From the NCBI GenBank assembly GCA_029259835.1, contig JAJDEL010000076.1, positions 1 to 23,659 of the forward strand: a stretch of 23,659 bases of DNA. The letters run 5' to 3'. Position 1 is the stretch's first letter. Every line of letters begins with the position of its first letter. Shown here one piece after another: positions 1 to 7,637 of the stretch. This stretch comes from Planctomicrobium sp. (GTDB lineage: Bacteria > Planctomycetota > Planctomycetia > Planctomycetales > Planctomycetaceae). Below the pieces are notes generated by a model. It made no database searches and was not told the DNA's origin. It saw nothing but the letters and a program-made list of their open reading frames with translations. Both the position numbers and the translations under genes were made by a program.

Positions 1-284
1 TGCGATACGAAGAGCGAGTTCGCTGGTGGGAAGAGTACAGCGATACTGAACCGTTCTGTGTTTTCGGCCACTATTCGAATTACCGTGGAGTAATGAGCTT
101 GTCGTCACGAGCAATTTGTGCAGATTTCGCCGTTGCGAAGCGATGGCAGGAACGGAAAGAGTCGTCTTTCAACGGTGCATTTAGGGGATGTTTGGGGGCA
201 GTGCGGATTCCTGAAATGACTCTGCTGTTCGATACCGGCGAGACTGAACCAGTGGAATCCGGTATAACGGAGACGAGTTTGTGA
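1..284 (+). CDS. Metallophosphatase (calcineurin-like), C-terminal fragment cut by window start
   Basis: An open frame runs from the first bases of the window to the TGA at 282-284, giving about 93 residues with no start codon that fits a complete gene. The block FGHYSNYRG followed by ICADFAVAKRW, a small-residue loop and LGAVRIPEMTLLFD resembles the C-terminal end of PrpE/diadenosine-tetraphosphatase-like metallophosphatases: a GHY motif contributing a metal-ligand histidine, then an 'xCxDxxV' strand and an 'AlRxPE' strand. The N-terminal DxH and GDxxDRG motifs would lie outside the window. The stop overlaps the GTG start of the next gene (GTGA), so the two are probably translationally coupled. 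The family call is from motif recall only. Confidence 0.6.
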   Translation, partial: RYEERVRWWEEYSDTEPFCVFGHYSNYRGVMSLSSRAICADFAVAKRWQERKESSFNGAFRGCLGAVRIPEMTLLFDTGETEPVESGITETSL

Positions 285-1072
285 ACACACCTAAATTCGA
301 CCTTCACATCGGCATCGACTACTCAGGCCGGGAAACACCAACATCCCGCACACCAGCATTGCAGATCTACGCTGCCTTCGACACTGAAGAGCCACGCCGC
401 ATTTTGACTCCGGCTTCGACCGAAAAGACGTACAAGAACTGGTGCCGAAAAGAGATCGCCGAATGGCTGATCGAACAGGCGAAGAAAAATATCACGTTCA
501 TCGCCGGGATCGATCACGGGTTCTCATTTCCGTTGGACTACTTTGAGCGATACAGAATCACGTCGTGGCCCGAATTCCTTGACGATTTCTGTGAGCACTG
601 GCCTACAGACTCCGAACACACCTACGTCGATTTCATTCGTGATCGTGAAGAAGGCCCTCCAGGCAGAACCGGAAAGCCCGCAGACCTCCGGTTGACGGAA
701 AAGTGGACATCCTCGGCCAAGAGCGTCTTCAAGTTCGACGTTCAAGGTTCGGTCGCCAAGAGCACTCACGCCGGAATCCCCTGGCTTCGCAGAATCAGGA
801 GCGAAGTTGGCTCCAAAGTCCATTTCTGGCCTTTTGATGGCTGGGAAGTGCCCGAAGGCAAGTCAGTCATTGCGGAAGCCTATCCCGCGATATTTAAGAA
901 CCGATATCCTCGAGGGGAAAGAAATCCTGATCAACAGGACGCCTACGCTCTGGCCCAATGGCTTACGGAATCCGATGATCAGGACATTCTGAATCGCTAC
1001 TTCGATCCACCGCTGACCGACGAAGAGCGGCGTGCTGCAGATCTGGAAGGCTGGATTTTGGGGATTATGTGA
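281..1072 (+). CDS. DUF429-like predicted RNase H-fold protein
   Basis: This 263-residue cytosolic protein starts at GTG, preceded by GGAG eight bases upstream, and overlaps the previous stop by four bases. Acidic residues sit where DUF429/RNase H-fold proteins keep theirs: D13 in HIGIDYSG, D78 in GIDHGFSFP, E199 in EAYP and D220 in DAYALAQWL. Together they form a plausible two-metal site, so a nuclease-like activity is possible, but no substrate is known for this family. There is no signal peptide or membrane segment. The likely coupling to a metallophosphatase suggests a shared nucleotide or nucleic-acid role, which is only an inference from context. The fold assignment rests on motifs and not on a search. 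Confidence 0.75.
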   Translation: MNTPKFDLHIGIDYSGRETPTSRTPALQIYAAFDTEEPRRILTPASTEKTYKNWCRKEIAEWLIEQAKKNITFIAGIDHGFSFPLDYFERYRITSWPEFLDDFCEHWPTDSEHTYVDFIRDREEGPPGRTGKPADLRLTEKWTSSAKSVFKFDVQGSVAKSTHAGIPWLRRIRSEVGSKVHFWPFDGWEVPEGKSVIAEAYPAIFKNRYPRGERNPDQQDAYALAQWLTESDDQDILNRYFDPPLTDEERRAADLEGWILGIM

Positions 1073-1131
1073 TGGCGAAGCATAAATCACAAATCGCTGG
1101 CCGATGGGATGCTCCTCTTCCATCAAGGTGA
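1072..1131 (+). pseudogene. 19-codon remnant ORF overlapping the previous stop
   Basis: The stop of the DUF429-like gene is followed by an overlapping ATG (TGATG), which opens a 19-codon frame starting MAKHKSQIAGRWDAPLPSR. In another frame the next bases read HQGDESGFAAKKAESLK and then a stop near 1172. A start coupled to the upstream stop, followed by an abrupt end and a readable continuation in another frame, looks like the two ends of a gene that lost its middle. It is too short to assign to a family, and a chance ORF is a real alternative. Confidence 0.25.
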
Positions 1132-1203
1132 CGAATCTGGGTTTGCGGCGAAGAAAGCAGAAAGTCTAAAATAACAGCCGCCTATTCTCACATAAGGAAC
1201 TCC

Positions 1204-1953
1204 ATGCAGACAAATGCGCACACCGAAACAACAATCGATGAGGTTGCAGCGGGAATTTACCGCATCAATACTCCGCTGCGAATCGACGCCATCCCCGGTG
1301 GATTCAATCTTAGCCAGTACCTCATCGTTGACGATGAGCCGATGATCTTTCATACGGGCTGGCGTCGATGGTTTCCGTTCGTGTCCGAAGCGATCTCAAA
1401 GGTCATTCCGCTCGATCGCATTCGCCACGTCGGTTACTCTCACTTTGAAGGTGACGAATCTGGTGCAATGAATGAGTTTCTGGCTGTTGCACCGCACGCC
1501 GTTCCATTCGCCAGTCACGTTGGCCTGATGACATCGCTCAACGATCATGCCGACCGTGAAGGTCGAGGTTTGGCCGATGGTGAGACGTTCTCAACTGGTC
1601 AGAAGACTTGGCAGTGGATTGATACGCCGCATGTGCCGCACGGCTGGGACTGCGGCGTACTATTCGACCAAACGACCAGCACTCTGATGTGCGGCGACCT
1701 TTTCACCCAACCCGGTGCGGAAACCGTTCCCGTCACGGAATCGGAGATCCTCACAGCCAGTGAAGCGATGCGCAAGCCAATGGACTATTACGCTCACTCA
1801 ACCAAGACCACGACGATCTTGGAACGTCTGGCATCGCTCAATCCCACGACGCTCGCCTGTCAACATGGGAGCGCCTTCAGAGGCGATGGTGCTGGCTTGT
1901 TGCGAGAACTCGCTGCGATCCTCGAAAAAGAACAGCGAGACGAATTGTCCTAG
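1204..1953 (+). CDS. ODP-type metallo-beta-lactamase-fold protein (diiron)
   Basis: The 249-residue protein has AAGGA five bases before its ATG. It carries the HxExD signature of the oxygen-binding diiron (ODP) branch of the metallo-beta-lactamase fold: H80-F-E82-G-D84. Further candidate ligands are H143 or H146 in DTPHVPHGWD, D165 in CGDLF and H221 in CQHG. The usual MBL motif HxHxDH is replaced by HxExD, as in the flavodiiron/ODP group, so oxygen or NO chemistry or sensing is more likely than beta-lactam hydrolysis. There is no flavodoxin domain, no signal peptide and no fused regulatory domain, so the partner and electron source are unknown. It stands alone, with about 130 bp of non-coding DNA before it. 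Confidence 0.85.
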   Translation: MQTNAHTETTIDEVAAGIYRINTPLRIDAIPGGFNLSQYLIVDDEPMIFHTGWRRWFPFVSEAISKVIPLDRIRHVGYSHFEGDESGAMNEFLAVAPHAVPFASHVGLMTSLNDHADREGRGLADGETFSTGQKTWQWIDTPHVPHGWDCGVLFDQTTSTLMCGDLFTQPGAETVPVTESEILTASEAMRKPMDYYAHSTKTTTILERLASLNPTTLACQHGSAFRGDGAGLLRELAAILEKEQRDELS

Positions 1954-1987
1954 CACGAGCTTCTCTGCCAACACTGAATTAAACTCC

Positions 1988-2089
1988 CACGAAGATCAAA
2001 TCCTCGCCATTCATCGTCAAGAGCTTGTCGCTGGGATGGATGCCCGAAACCGACCATGGAATAATTGCTCGTCGGCATCACTGAACTAG
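1988..2089 (+). pseudogene. Fragment duplicating the 3' end of the next gene
   Basis: Bases 1988-2042 closely match 2616-2679 inside the following gene. The fragment reads HEDQILA-IHRQELVAGMD and the intact gene reads HEDHILRVHDIHRQEIVAGMD. The only length difference is an in-frame loss of three codons. After the match the fragment continues with about 15 unrelated codons to a TAG at 2087-2089. No start codon or upstream domain belongs to it, so it is best read as the decayed tail of a tandem paralogue. Confidence 0.6.
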
Positions 2090-2174
2090 AGATTGCCATG
2101 TTGGGGCACACAGGTGATTTGCGGCCTGATCGCTCGGACAAATGGCTGAGTGTACTGCTGCAAAGGAAGGCTTC

Positions 2175-2729
2175 GTGACTGAAATGCCAAATCTGAAACA
2201 ACAATTTGATGAGCAAATGTTCTCAAACGGCTACGAGTTGGTGAACGGTGTCGCGATGCACACCGAGAACCCTGAACATTTTTTGATCCCACCGGATGTC
2301 ATTAAGCGGCACGTCAGACCCGGATTCTACATCGAACTCAGAATCGATTCACCACGATTCTCTATTCATGAAGATGCCCCGGAGAAATGTTCCTGTCCCT
2401 CTTGCAATGGCGAACTGACCAAGCCGGTTCTACGCCACGACCATCCAGCGTCTCTCGTGCCACTGCCAGAGCAGAACGTCCCATCTCGTGGTTGGGGTGA
2501 GGATTTCTGGGTACAAGTCACGGAGCGTTCGGGGAAATTGTTAAAGGGCATCGTTGATAATCCGCTTGTCGAGGCCCGACTTCATGGGCTGAACAATGAG
2601 GACGAGATCGTGTTTCATGAAGATCACATACTGCGTGTGCATGACATCCATCGTCAGGAAATTGTCGCTGGGATGGATGAAGTTGACTTGAAGGAACTTG
2701 CTCAGTGGATTGGATCTATGAGAGAGTGA
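2175..2729 (+). CDS. Uncharacterised CxCxxC protein with DUF2314-like C-terminal region
   Basis: The chosen start is GTG at 2175 because AAGGAAGG lies just upstream. An in-frame ATG at 2142 has no ribosome binding site. From the GTG the protein is 184 residues, soluble, with no signal peptide. The middle holds CSCPSC, which may be half of a zinc site. The last ~80 residues read FWVQVTERSGKLLKGIVDNP, then LNNEDEIVFHEDHI. This pattern resembles DUF2314-type domains: an aromatic strand, 'G.l.N.P', then 'Gd.v.f' and a final acidic/aromatic strand. DUF2314-like proteins are often found with toxins as candidate immunity proteins, but no toxin is visible here. The function is unknown. Confidence 0.7.
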   Translation: MTEMPNLKQQFDEQMFSNGYELVNGVAMHTENPEHFLIPPDVIKRHVRPGFYIELRIDSPRFSIHEDAPEKCSCPSCNGELTKPVLRHDHPASLVPLPEQNVPSRGWGEDFWVQVTERSGKLLKGIVDNPLVEARLHGLNNEDEIVFHEDHILRVHDIHRQEIVAGMDEVDLKELAQWIGSMRE

Positions 2730-3025
2730 GTCTCGAACAGCCGATAGTGGCCCAATTGAACAAAATAGTTCAAAAATAATTACACCTCTCACAAATTCCT
2801 GCGTAACATTCGCTCGTCAAGTGGGTTTCAACAAAATCACACAGCGCAATCTATTGGACTTACGGCGATGTCATTTCACTAAATCTCTGATATCGCTCGA
2901 ATCCACAATACGAGAGCCTTTTTACGGGTATTAGGTAAGGCGGAATTTTCAAAACATGATTCTCAGAAAGAAGTATGCCCCACTAAGGGGTTGGCTGACA
3001 GCACGGTCATGGAAGGAATGCCGAA
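2730..3025. other. Non-coding stretch before the truncated beta-CASP gene
   Basis: About 296 bases without a convincing ORF on either strand. I looked for the missing N-terminal half of the following MBL-fold gene here, especially an HxHxDH-encoding stretch, and did not find it in any frame. Only the last ~30 bases (HGHGRNAEL in the frame of the next gene, just after a TGA at 2996-2998) look related. The stretch is AT-richer than its neighbours. Confidence 0.5.
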
Positions 3026-3775
3026 TTGTTTCAAGGACTTCTCAACAATCCACCGCCAGACATCGACGTACTGATTTGTGAAGGAACACAGATCGGGCGA
3101 GATCCTGATTTTGCTTACCAAGATGAACATTCTGTTGCAGATCGCATGACCGAAACCTTTCGGGAGACCGAGGGGATGTGCCTTGTGTGGTGTTCGAGTC
3201 AGAACATTGATCGGCTGATTTCTGTTTGGGATGCGGCCAAGCGGTCAAACCGGCAACTGATCCTCGACATGTACACGGCGGAAATCATCAGAGCGACGGA
3301 AGATGAAGCACTTCCAAAGCCCGGCAAGGATGGTGTGACGGTGTTCCTGCCTTACAGCCAGAGAGAACGAATTAAGAGGGAAAAGGCATTCGACATTCCG
3401 AAGCCCTATTATCCGCACCGCATCTATCCAGAGGCACTCCCGGAAGCTGCATCGAGTTCGGTGATGATTTTTCGCCCCAGCTTGCTTGGAGACCTCCAGC
3501 GGGCACAATGTCTCAATGGTGCTTCGCTTATCAGTTCGATATGGTCAGGCTACGTTCATCGCAGTCACAAAGAACTTGACCAGATGGCGAAGCTCGGAAT
3601 TGAGCGCTTCCATGTTCACACTTCTGGTCATGCCACAGTCGATGAACTAAAGAAGTTTGTATCGGCGTTTTCGCATTCACGCATCGTTCCAATTCATTTG
3701 GAAGATCGAAACGGGTTTGAGGAGTTGTCGTTGAATGTTGAATTACAAAACGATCATGAATGGTGGGAGGTATAA
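3026..3775 (+). CDS. MBL-fold/beta-CASP RNase J-like protein, N-terminally truncated (probable pseudogene)
   Basis: The frame is open from a TGA at 2996-2998. The first usable start is TTG at 3026, and no good ribosome binding site is seen. The residues before it, HGHGRNAEL, and then DIDVLICEGTQIGR match the middle of RNase J-like beta-CASP proteins, which normally read 'SGDFRxHGRxxxLF...DxLLxEGTxLGR'. The retained part contains the beta-CASP domain and the two C-terminal histidines, H202 in HTSGHA and H224 in VPIHLE. The ~170-200 N-terminal residues with HxHxDH and the bridging aspartate are missing, so catalysis is unlikely unless a partner supplies the site. The PD-(D/E)XK-like gene begins six bases after the stop, which suggests the pair was once a two-gene nuclease unit. 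Confidence 0.7.
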   Translation: MFQGLLNNPPPDIDVLICEGTQIGRDPDFAYQDEHSVADRMTETFRETEGMCLVWCSSQNIDRLISVWDAAKRSNRQLILDMYTAEIIRATEDEALPKPGKDGVTVFLPYSQRERIKREKAFDIPKPYYPHRIYPEALPEAASSSVMIFRPSLLGDLQRAQCLNGASLISSIWSGYVHRSHKELDQMAKLGIERFHVHTSGHATVDELKKFVSAFSHSRIVPIHLEDRNGFEELSLNVELQNDHEWWEV

Positions 3776-3781
3776 GGTCCA

Positions 3782-4558
3782 ATGCCAGTAACTCTAAGAA
3801 GCTTGTACGAAGGGCTCAGCTGGTTTTCTACAGCAAGTCATACCGAAATGTGCGGTGATTTCCTAAGAAGGATCAATGCACAGGGAGAGGACAACCTCGC
3901 CCGCCTCTTCGCCGATGCACTCGTTTCAAACAACGAATTCAATCAAGTGGATCAACCATTCGTTGATGACAATCTTCTCGAAAACCGAAAGCCATTGACC
4001 CCTAATTCAAGAGGCACAAATCGTGTCGCATACGTCATGTCGAATGCAAATCCGATTGATGTCGGAACACAACCCCCTTATGCATTTCGATATCTTGAAC
4101 GTGAAGTACCGCACCTTCGAACGCAGGCATTGGAAGAACAAGATGACAAGGGATGGATCGACTACATCGCCGTAATTAACAGGACGCCGATTCTAGGAGA
4201 GATCAAGTACGAGGCGGATCAGAATCCATTTTACGCCTTCATCCAGATTCTGACTTATTTGTCAGAGATAGCAACGCCTAACCAAATCAGACGAGCAGTC
4301 CAGCATCGCTTGTTTGGCGAGGGTGTTAACACGATTACCTCTTTTGATTTGCACATCTTCCTTGCGAACTTTAATGATCGTGGTGAAAAGGGAAGATTGA
4401 TCGACTCCACCCGACAGTTGGCGGCCGCTTTCAAGGACCGACTGCAATGTGACCATCCCGAGGCTGCTAACAGTGTCGGGAATACTCTGTGCATCTCTGG
4501 AGACATCGAGAATGGAGAGAACACTTTCTCTGATGTGAATCTGCTTTGGATGGCTTAA
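3782..4558 (+). CDS. PD-(D/E)XK nuclease-like protein
   Basis: This is a 258-residue soluble protein whose ATG follows AAGG by four bases. It contains GWIDYIAV, then TPILGEIKYEADQNPFYAFI, giving D127 with E140-x-K142 twelve residues later. That is the spacing of a PD-(D/E)XK core (D ... ExK), followed by a helix that could carry the usual polar residue. The N-terminal ~110 residues, which include FLRRINAQGEDNLARLFADA and FRYLEREVPHLRT, match no domain I recognise. It lies six bases after the truncated beta-CASP gene and four bases before the HTH-PH gene, so the three are probably co-transcribed. A DNA-directed defence or repair role is plausible but is inference. Confidence 0.65.
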   Translation: MPVTLRSLYEGLSWFSTASHTEMCGDFLRRINAQGEDNLARLFADALVSNNEFNQVDQPFVDDNLLENRKPLTPNSRGTNRVAYVMSNANPIDVGTQPPYAFRYLEREVPHLRTQALEEQDDKGWIDYIAVINRTPILGEIKYEADQNPFYAFIQILTYLSEIATPNQIRRAVQHRLFGEGVNTITSFDLHIFLANFNDRGEKGRLIDSTRQLAAAFKDRLQCDHPEAANSVGNTLCISGDIENGENTFSDVNLLWMA

Positions 4559-4562
4559 ATAC

Positions 4563-5006
4563 ATGGTGATACACAAGCCTGTGGTGGAGGGCCACCCCGA
4601 CCGGTATCCTCGTGCTCGACAAGCCGACCGACTCGCTTGCATCTTGACCGTGCTGCGGTTGATTCAGAGCCGGGGACAGTGGAACGCAAAAGCCATCGCC
4701 CAAGAACTCGTGGTTACCGAGCGCAGAGTCTACAGGGACTTGCAGGCGTTAGAGTTCGCCGCCTTGTCCCATCATCTCACGGTCGAAGATGAAGGAGACC
4801 GCCTGTCGGTCAACTTCGGTCCAATTCCTTTGTTTCGACGCTCAGTCAAGTACGAGAACATCGTGAAAGTGGAAACTGGACGAACTACAATTCTCGACGG
4901 TTGGGGCATTCACATGAGCCTGCGGGGAGGCTGGGTCTGGAACCTCTGGGGTCGAAATTGTGTGGTCCTGCGACTCCGCAAGGAGTATCCTACGAGTAGG
5001 GACTGA
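4563..5006 (+). CDS. HTH protein joined to a PH-like domain, C-terminus lost by frameshift
   Basis: The 147-residue product has two parts. Residues ~17-70 form a DeoR/HTH_11-like winged helix (AKAIAQELVVTERRVYRDLQ), typical of a sequence-specific regulator. From about residue 74 it becomes a bacterial PH-like domain (LSVNFGPIPLF, DGWGIHMSLRGGWVWNLWG), a family usually found as a stand-alone protein. The frame stops at 5004-5006. In the +1 frame the same domain continues with VGTDDTVNLVEFLNARL to a TGA at 5071-5073, exactly the ending expected for this family. The gene is therefore frameshifted between about 4971 and 4990. It follows the nuclease-like gene by four bases with no clear ribosome binding site. 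The mix of domains may itself be a gene-joining scar. Confidence 0.7.
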   Translation: MVIHKPVVEGHPDRYPRARQADRLACILTVLRLIQSRGQWNAKAIAQELVVTERRVYRDLQALEFAALSHHLTVEDEGDRLSVNFGPIPLFRRSVKYENIVKVETGRTTILDGWGIHMSLRGGWVWNLWGRNCVVLRLRKEYPTSRD

Positions 5007-5091
5007 TGATACTGTGAACCTTGTCGAATTCCTGAATGCTCGGCTGGTTGACGTTCAACGGTTCGACAATTGATACGATTAACTCTCGGTA

Positions 5092-6948
5092 GTGAACGTG
5101 CTCATGCAATTCTTCCTTGCCTTCCCAATCATCGTGCTACTCGCTGTTGCCCCCTGCTCGGCAGCAGATTTAGAATGGGTGAAAGTCTCCAATGACGGCA
5201 AAGGCTTCGTGCTGGCGGAATCGGGCAAGCAGTTCGTCCCATGGGGATTCAATTACGATCACGAGGGTGACGGGCAACTGATCGAAGACTATTGGGACGA
5301 CAAATGGCCCACCGTCGAATCGGCCTTTCAAGAGATGAAGGAATTGGGAGCCAATGTAGTTCGCATCCATCTCCAGTTCGGCACATTCATGGAGAGTCCG
5401 ACCAAGCCTCGGCAGCATTCGCTGGAGCAACTTGCCCGACTGGTCAAGTTGGCCGAACAGACCGAGTTGCACCTCGACCTCACTGGTCTCGGCTGCTACC
5501 ACAAACAAGATGTGCCGCAGTGGTACGACAAGCTGAGCGAGCAGAATCGCTGGGCGGCACAGGCTGTATTCTGGGAAGCCGTCGCTAAGACTTGCGCACA
5601 AAGTCCAGCTATTTTCTGCTACGACCTCATGAACGAACCAGTTGTTCCCGGTGGAAACAAAAGGCGTGACGATTGGCTGGGGCCGGGATTTGCTGGCAAG
5701 CACTTCGTTCAGTTCATCGCTCTGGATCGTCAAAACCGCAATCGCCCAGACGTTGCTCGGAAGTGGATTCGCACTCTCGTCACGGCAGTCCGCAAACACG
5801 ATAAGCGGCATCTGATCACAGTCGGCCTTGTGCCTTGGAGCCTCGACCGGCCCGGCCTGACTTCCGGATTCGTGCCCGAAAAAATTGCTGACGAACTCGA
5901 CTTCATCGCCATGCACATGTACCCGAAAAAAGGAAAAGTGGCTGAGGCCATCGAGACGGTGAAGGCGTTTGCGGCAGTTGGTAAGCCGGTCATCATCGAA
6001 GAGACCTTCACTCTGAAATGTGGTGCTGACGAGCTTGAACAGTTCATTGATCAATCACGGCAGTATGCGACCGGATGGATCGGATTCTATTGGGGCAAGA
6101 CACCGGATGAGTATCGCCCACCGAAAACAATCCCCGAAGCTTTCACGCTAAGTTGGCTGGAGTTGTTTCAGAAGATGACTCCGCAAATCCTTGGCCATGC
6201 TGACTCGTTTCTGTCGAATGGCGTCACCGCCCACCGAGGCAACTCAAGCGAGTTTCCCGAAAACACGATGCCAGCATTTCAGAGCGGCATCGACGTTGGA
6301 GCCGACTGGATCGAACTCGATATACTTCGCACGAAGGACGGACAACTTGTCGTGACTCACGACCGGACAACAAAGCGTGCCGGAGATCGGGATTTTGTCG
6401 TGGCTGAGTCAGTCTACAAAGAACTGGTGAAGGTCGATGTTGCCACCGATTTTCGGCGGCGAACTGGCAAGACCGTGGGAGAATGCCCAGCGCAACGGAT
6501 GCCTTTGCTAAGAGATGTTCTGCTGTTGGTCATGAAGCAAGACCGTACCCGAGTTTCTATTCAGCCCAAGATGGATTGTGTGGCCGATGCCGTGGCCCTC
6601 GTTAAATCAATGAAAGCCGAGCGTTGGATCGGATTCAACGACGGAAATCTTGACTACATGAGCGACGTGAAGCAGCTTGCACCTGGTATCCCGGTGTTCT
6701 GGGACAGAGGAAAAGACACAAAGATCGATGACGATATTGCCATTGCCCATAATCATGGATTCGAGGCTCTTGTCTTGCACTACGAAGGCGTCACACCGGA
6801 GAAGGTCAAGAAAATCAAAGCCGCAGGGATCGAGATTGGTGCGTGGACTGTCAATGACCAGGACACGATGAAACGGCTGCTCGAAGTTGGTGTCGAACGT
6901 CTTTACACAGACAATCCCCGACTGCTGCTTTCTTTAAAGTATAAGTAG
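5092..6948 (+). CDS. Secreted GH5-like glycoside hydrolase fused to a glycerophosphodiester phosphodiesterase domain
   Basis: The 618-residue protein begins with a signal peptide (hydrophobic stretch ~5-22, cleavage after CSA at ~24). Start GTG 5092 is tentative: ATG 5104 is four codons in, and neither has a strong ribosome binding site. Residues ~26-365 form a GH5/cellulase-type barrel with acid/base E182 in DLMNEP and nucleophile E303 in PVIIEETF. Residues ~378-615 form a GDPD barrel with H381-R382, E390-N391-T392, E408-x-D410 and H423-D424, ending in the GAWTVND and YTDNP strands of that family. Each domain looks complete. The fusion could remove a sugar from, and then cleave, a glycosylated glycerophosphodiester such as a teichoic-acid-like or glycolipid head group. 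The substrate is an inference. Confidence 0.85.
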   Translation: MNVLMQFFLAFPIIVLLAVAPCSAADLEWVKVSNDGKGFVLAESGKQFVPWGFNYDHEGDGQLIEDYWDDKWPTVESAFQEMKELGANVVRIHLQFGTFMESPTKPRQHSLEQLARLVKLAEQTELHLDLTGLGCYHKQDVPQWYDKLSEQNRWAAQAVFWEAVAKTCAQSPAIFCYDLMNEPVVPGGNKRRDDWLGPGFAGKHFVQFIALDRQNRNRPDVARKWIRTLVTAVRKHDKRHLITVGLVPWSLDRPGLTSGFVPEKIADELDFIAMHMYPKKGKVAEAIETVKAFAAVGKPVIIEETFTLKCGADELEQFIDQSRQYATGWIGFYWGKTPDEYRPPKTIPEAFTLSWLELFQKMTPQILGHADSFLSNGVTAHRGNSSEFPENTMPAFQSGIDVGADWIELDILRTKDGQLVVTHDRTTKRAGDRDFVVAESVYKELVKVDVATDFRRRTGKTVGECPAQRMPLLRDVLLLVMKQDRTRVSIQPKMDCVADAVALVKSMKAERWIGFNDGNLDYMSDVKQLAPGIPVFWDRGKDTKIDDDIAIAHNHGFEALVLHYEGVTPEKVKKIKAAGIEIGAWTVNDQDTMKRLLEVGVERLYTDNPRLLLSLKYK

Positions 6949-6988
6949 GTCAAGCAAACTTTGAGTCCATCGACAGACGGAACTTCCA

Positions 6989-7291
6989 ATGCGAAGTGAA
7001 TCAGAAGAACAGATTGTGCCGGGCATTTCCGTCACCTCTTCGGGACAGGCAACGGTCGATCCGTCTCTGGCAGATCTGTTGTTTGATCTGGCAATGAAGC
7101 TCGAAGAACCGACAAAGCTCCCAGTCGATGTCGAACACGTTTTGGCGGCAATCGTACTGGCGGCTCGCAACGGAGAAATTGATCCGAACACGACACTCTC
7201 GTCTGACGATCCGGCGTTGGCAGAGCTTTTGACCGGTTATGTGAAAGCAGTGTTTTCCAAATTTGGCGGCAACGTCGGCACGGATGATTAA
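6989..7291 (+). CDS. Small acidic protein of unknown function
   Basis: This 100-residue protein has GGAA six bases before the ATG. I do not recognise the family. It is acidic and predicted largely helical (DPSLADLLFDLAMKLEEP and DVEHVLAAIVLAARNGEI), with no cysteines, signal peptide or membrane segment. It lies 40 bases after the GH5-GDPD gene and 15 bases before a small membrane protein gene, so the last two are probably co-transcribed. The coding call rests on the helical pattern, the ribosome binding site and the tight spacing. Confidence 0.6.
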   Translation: MRSESEEQIVPGISVTSSGQATVDPSLADLLFDLAMKLEEPTKLPVDVEHVLAAIVLAARNGEIDPNTTLSSDDPALAELLTGYVKAVFSKFGGNVGTDD

Positions 7292-7306
7292 ACCCAAGGT
7301 GACACG

Positions 7307-7591
7307 ATGAATGACTCAACCCGAGACGTGCTCGACACATTTGCCAAGGTGTTGCTGAGATGCTGGATATTAGGATTCGTACTGTTGTTCATTTCGCTCG
7401 GTGTGATCTTGCTCATGGGCGAGACGATTCCCAACTTGCACAGTTCGATGTTTGGACTGTCGGCCCATGAACTCGATGTCATCTTCTATTGCTGGATGGG
7501 ACTGTTGAAGATCGTAGTGCTGACAATCTTCTTTATCCCATGGCTTTCGATCAAGATGGTGCTTAGAAGTGCCGAAAGGCCCCAGTCGTGA
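7307..7591 (+). CDS. Small two-TM membrane protein, DUF6868-like
   Basis: The 94-residue protein has an AAGGTG site five bases before its ATG. It has two hydrophobic segments at about residues 17-37 and 61-83. Between them is a short polar loop ending in FGLSAHELDVIFYCWMGLLK. The layout (CWILGF...LHSSMFGLS...MGLLKI) resembles the small DUF6868 inner-membrane proteins as I remember them. No function is known for that family. It follows the 100-residue unknown by 15 bases and ends 46 bases before the convergent DsbA-like gene. No convincing terminator hairpin is seen between the two. Confidence 0.6.
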   Translation: MNDSTRDVLDTFAKVLLRCWILGFVLLFISLGVILLMGETIPNLHSSMFGLSAHELDVIFYCWMGLLKIVVLTIFFIPWLSIKMVLRSAERPQS

Positions 7592-7637
7592 CATTATGCT
7601 CATGCTCGTTACTCTCCAGGTACAGTCACGAACCCGC

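Noticed and set aside
1715..2089. 124-codon plus-strand ORF taken as one gene
   Set aside because: Its first ~80 codons are an out-of-frame reading of the ODP gene. Only the last part (from 1988) is meaningful, as a gene fragment.
5170..6054. 294-codon minus-strand ORF
   Set aside because: It lies fully inside the GH5-GDPD gene in the antisense direction and shows no domain pattern.
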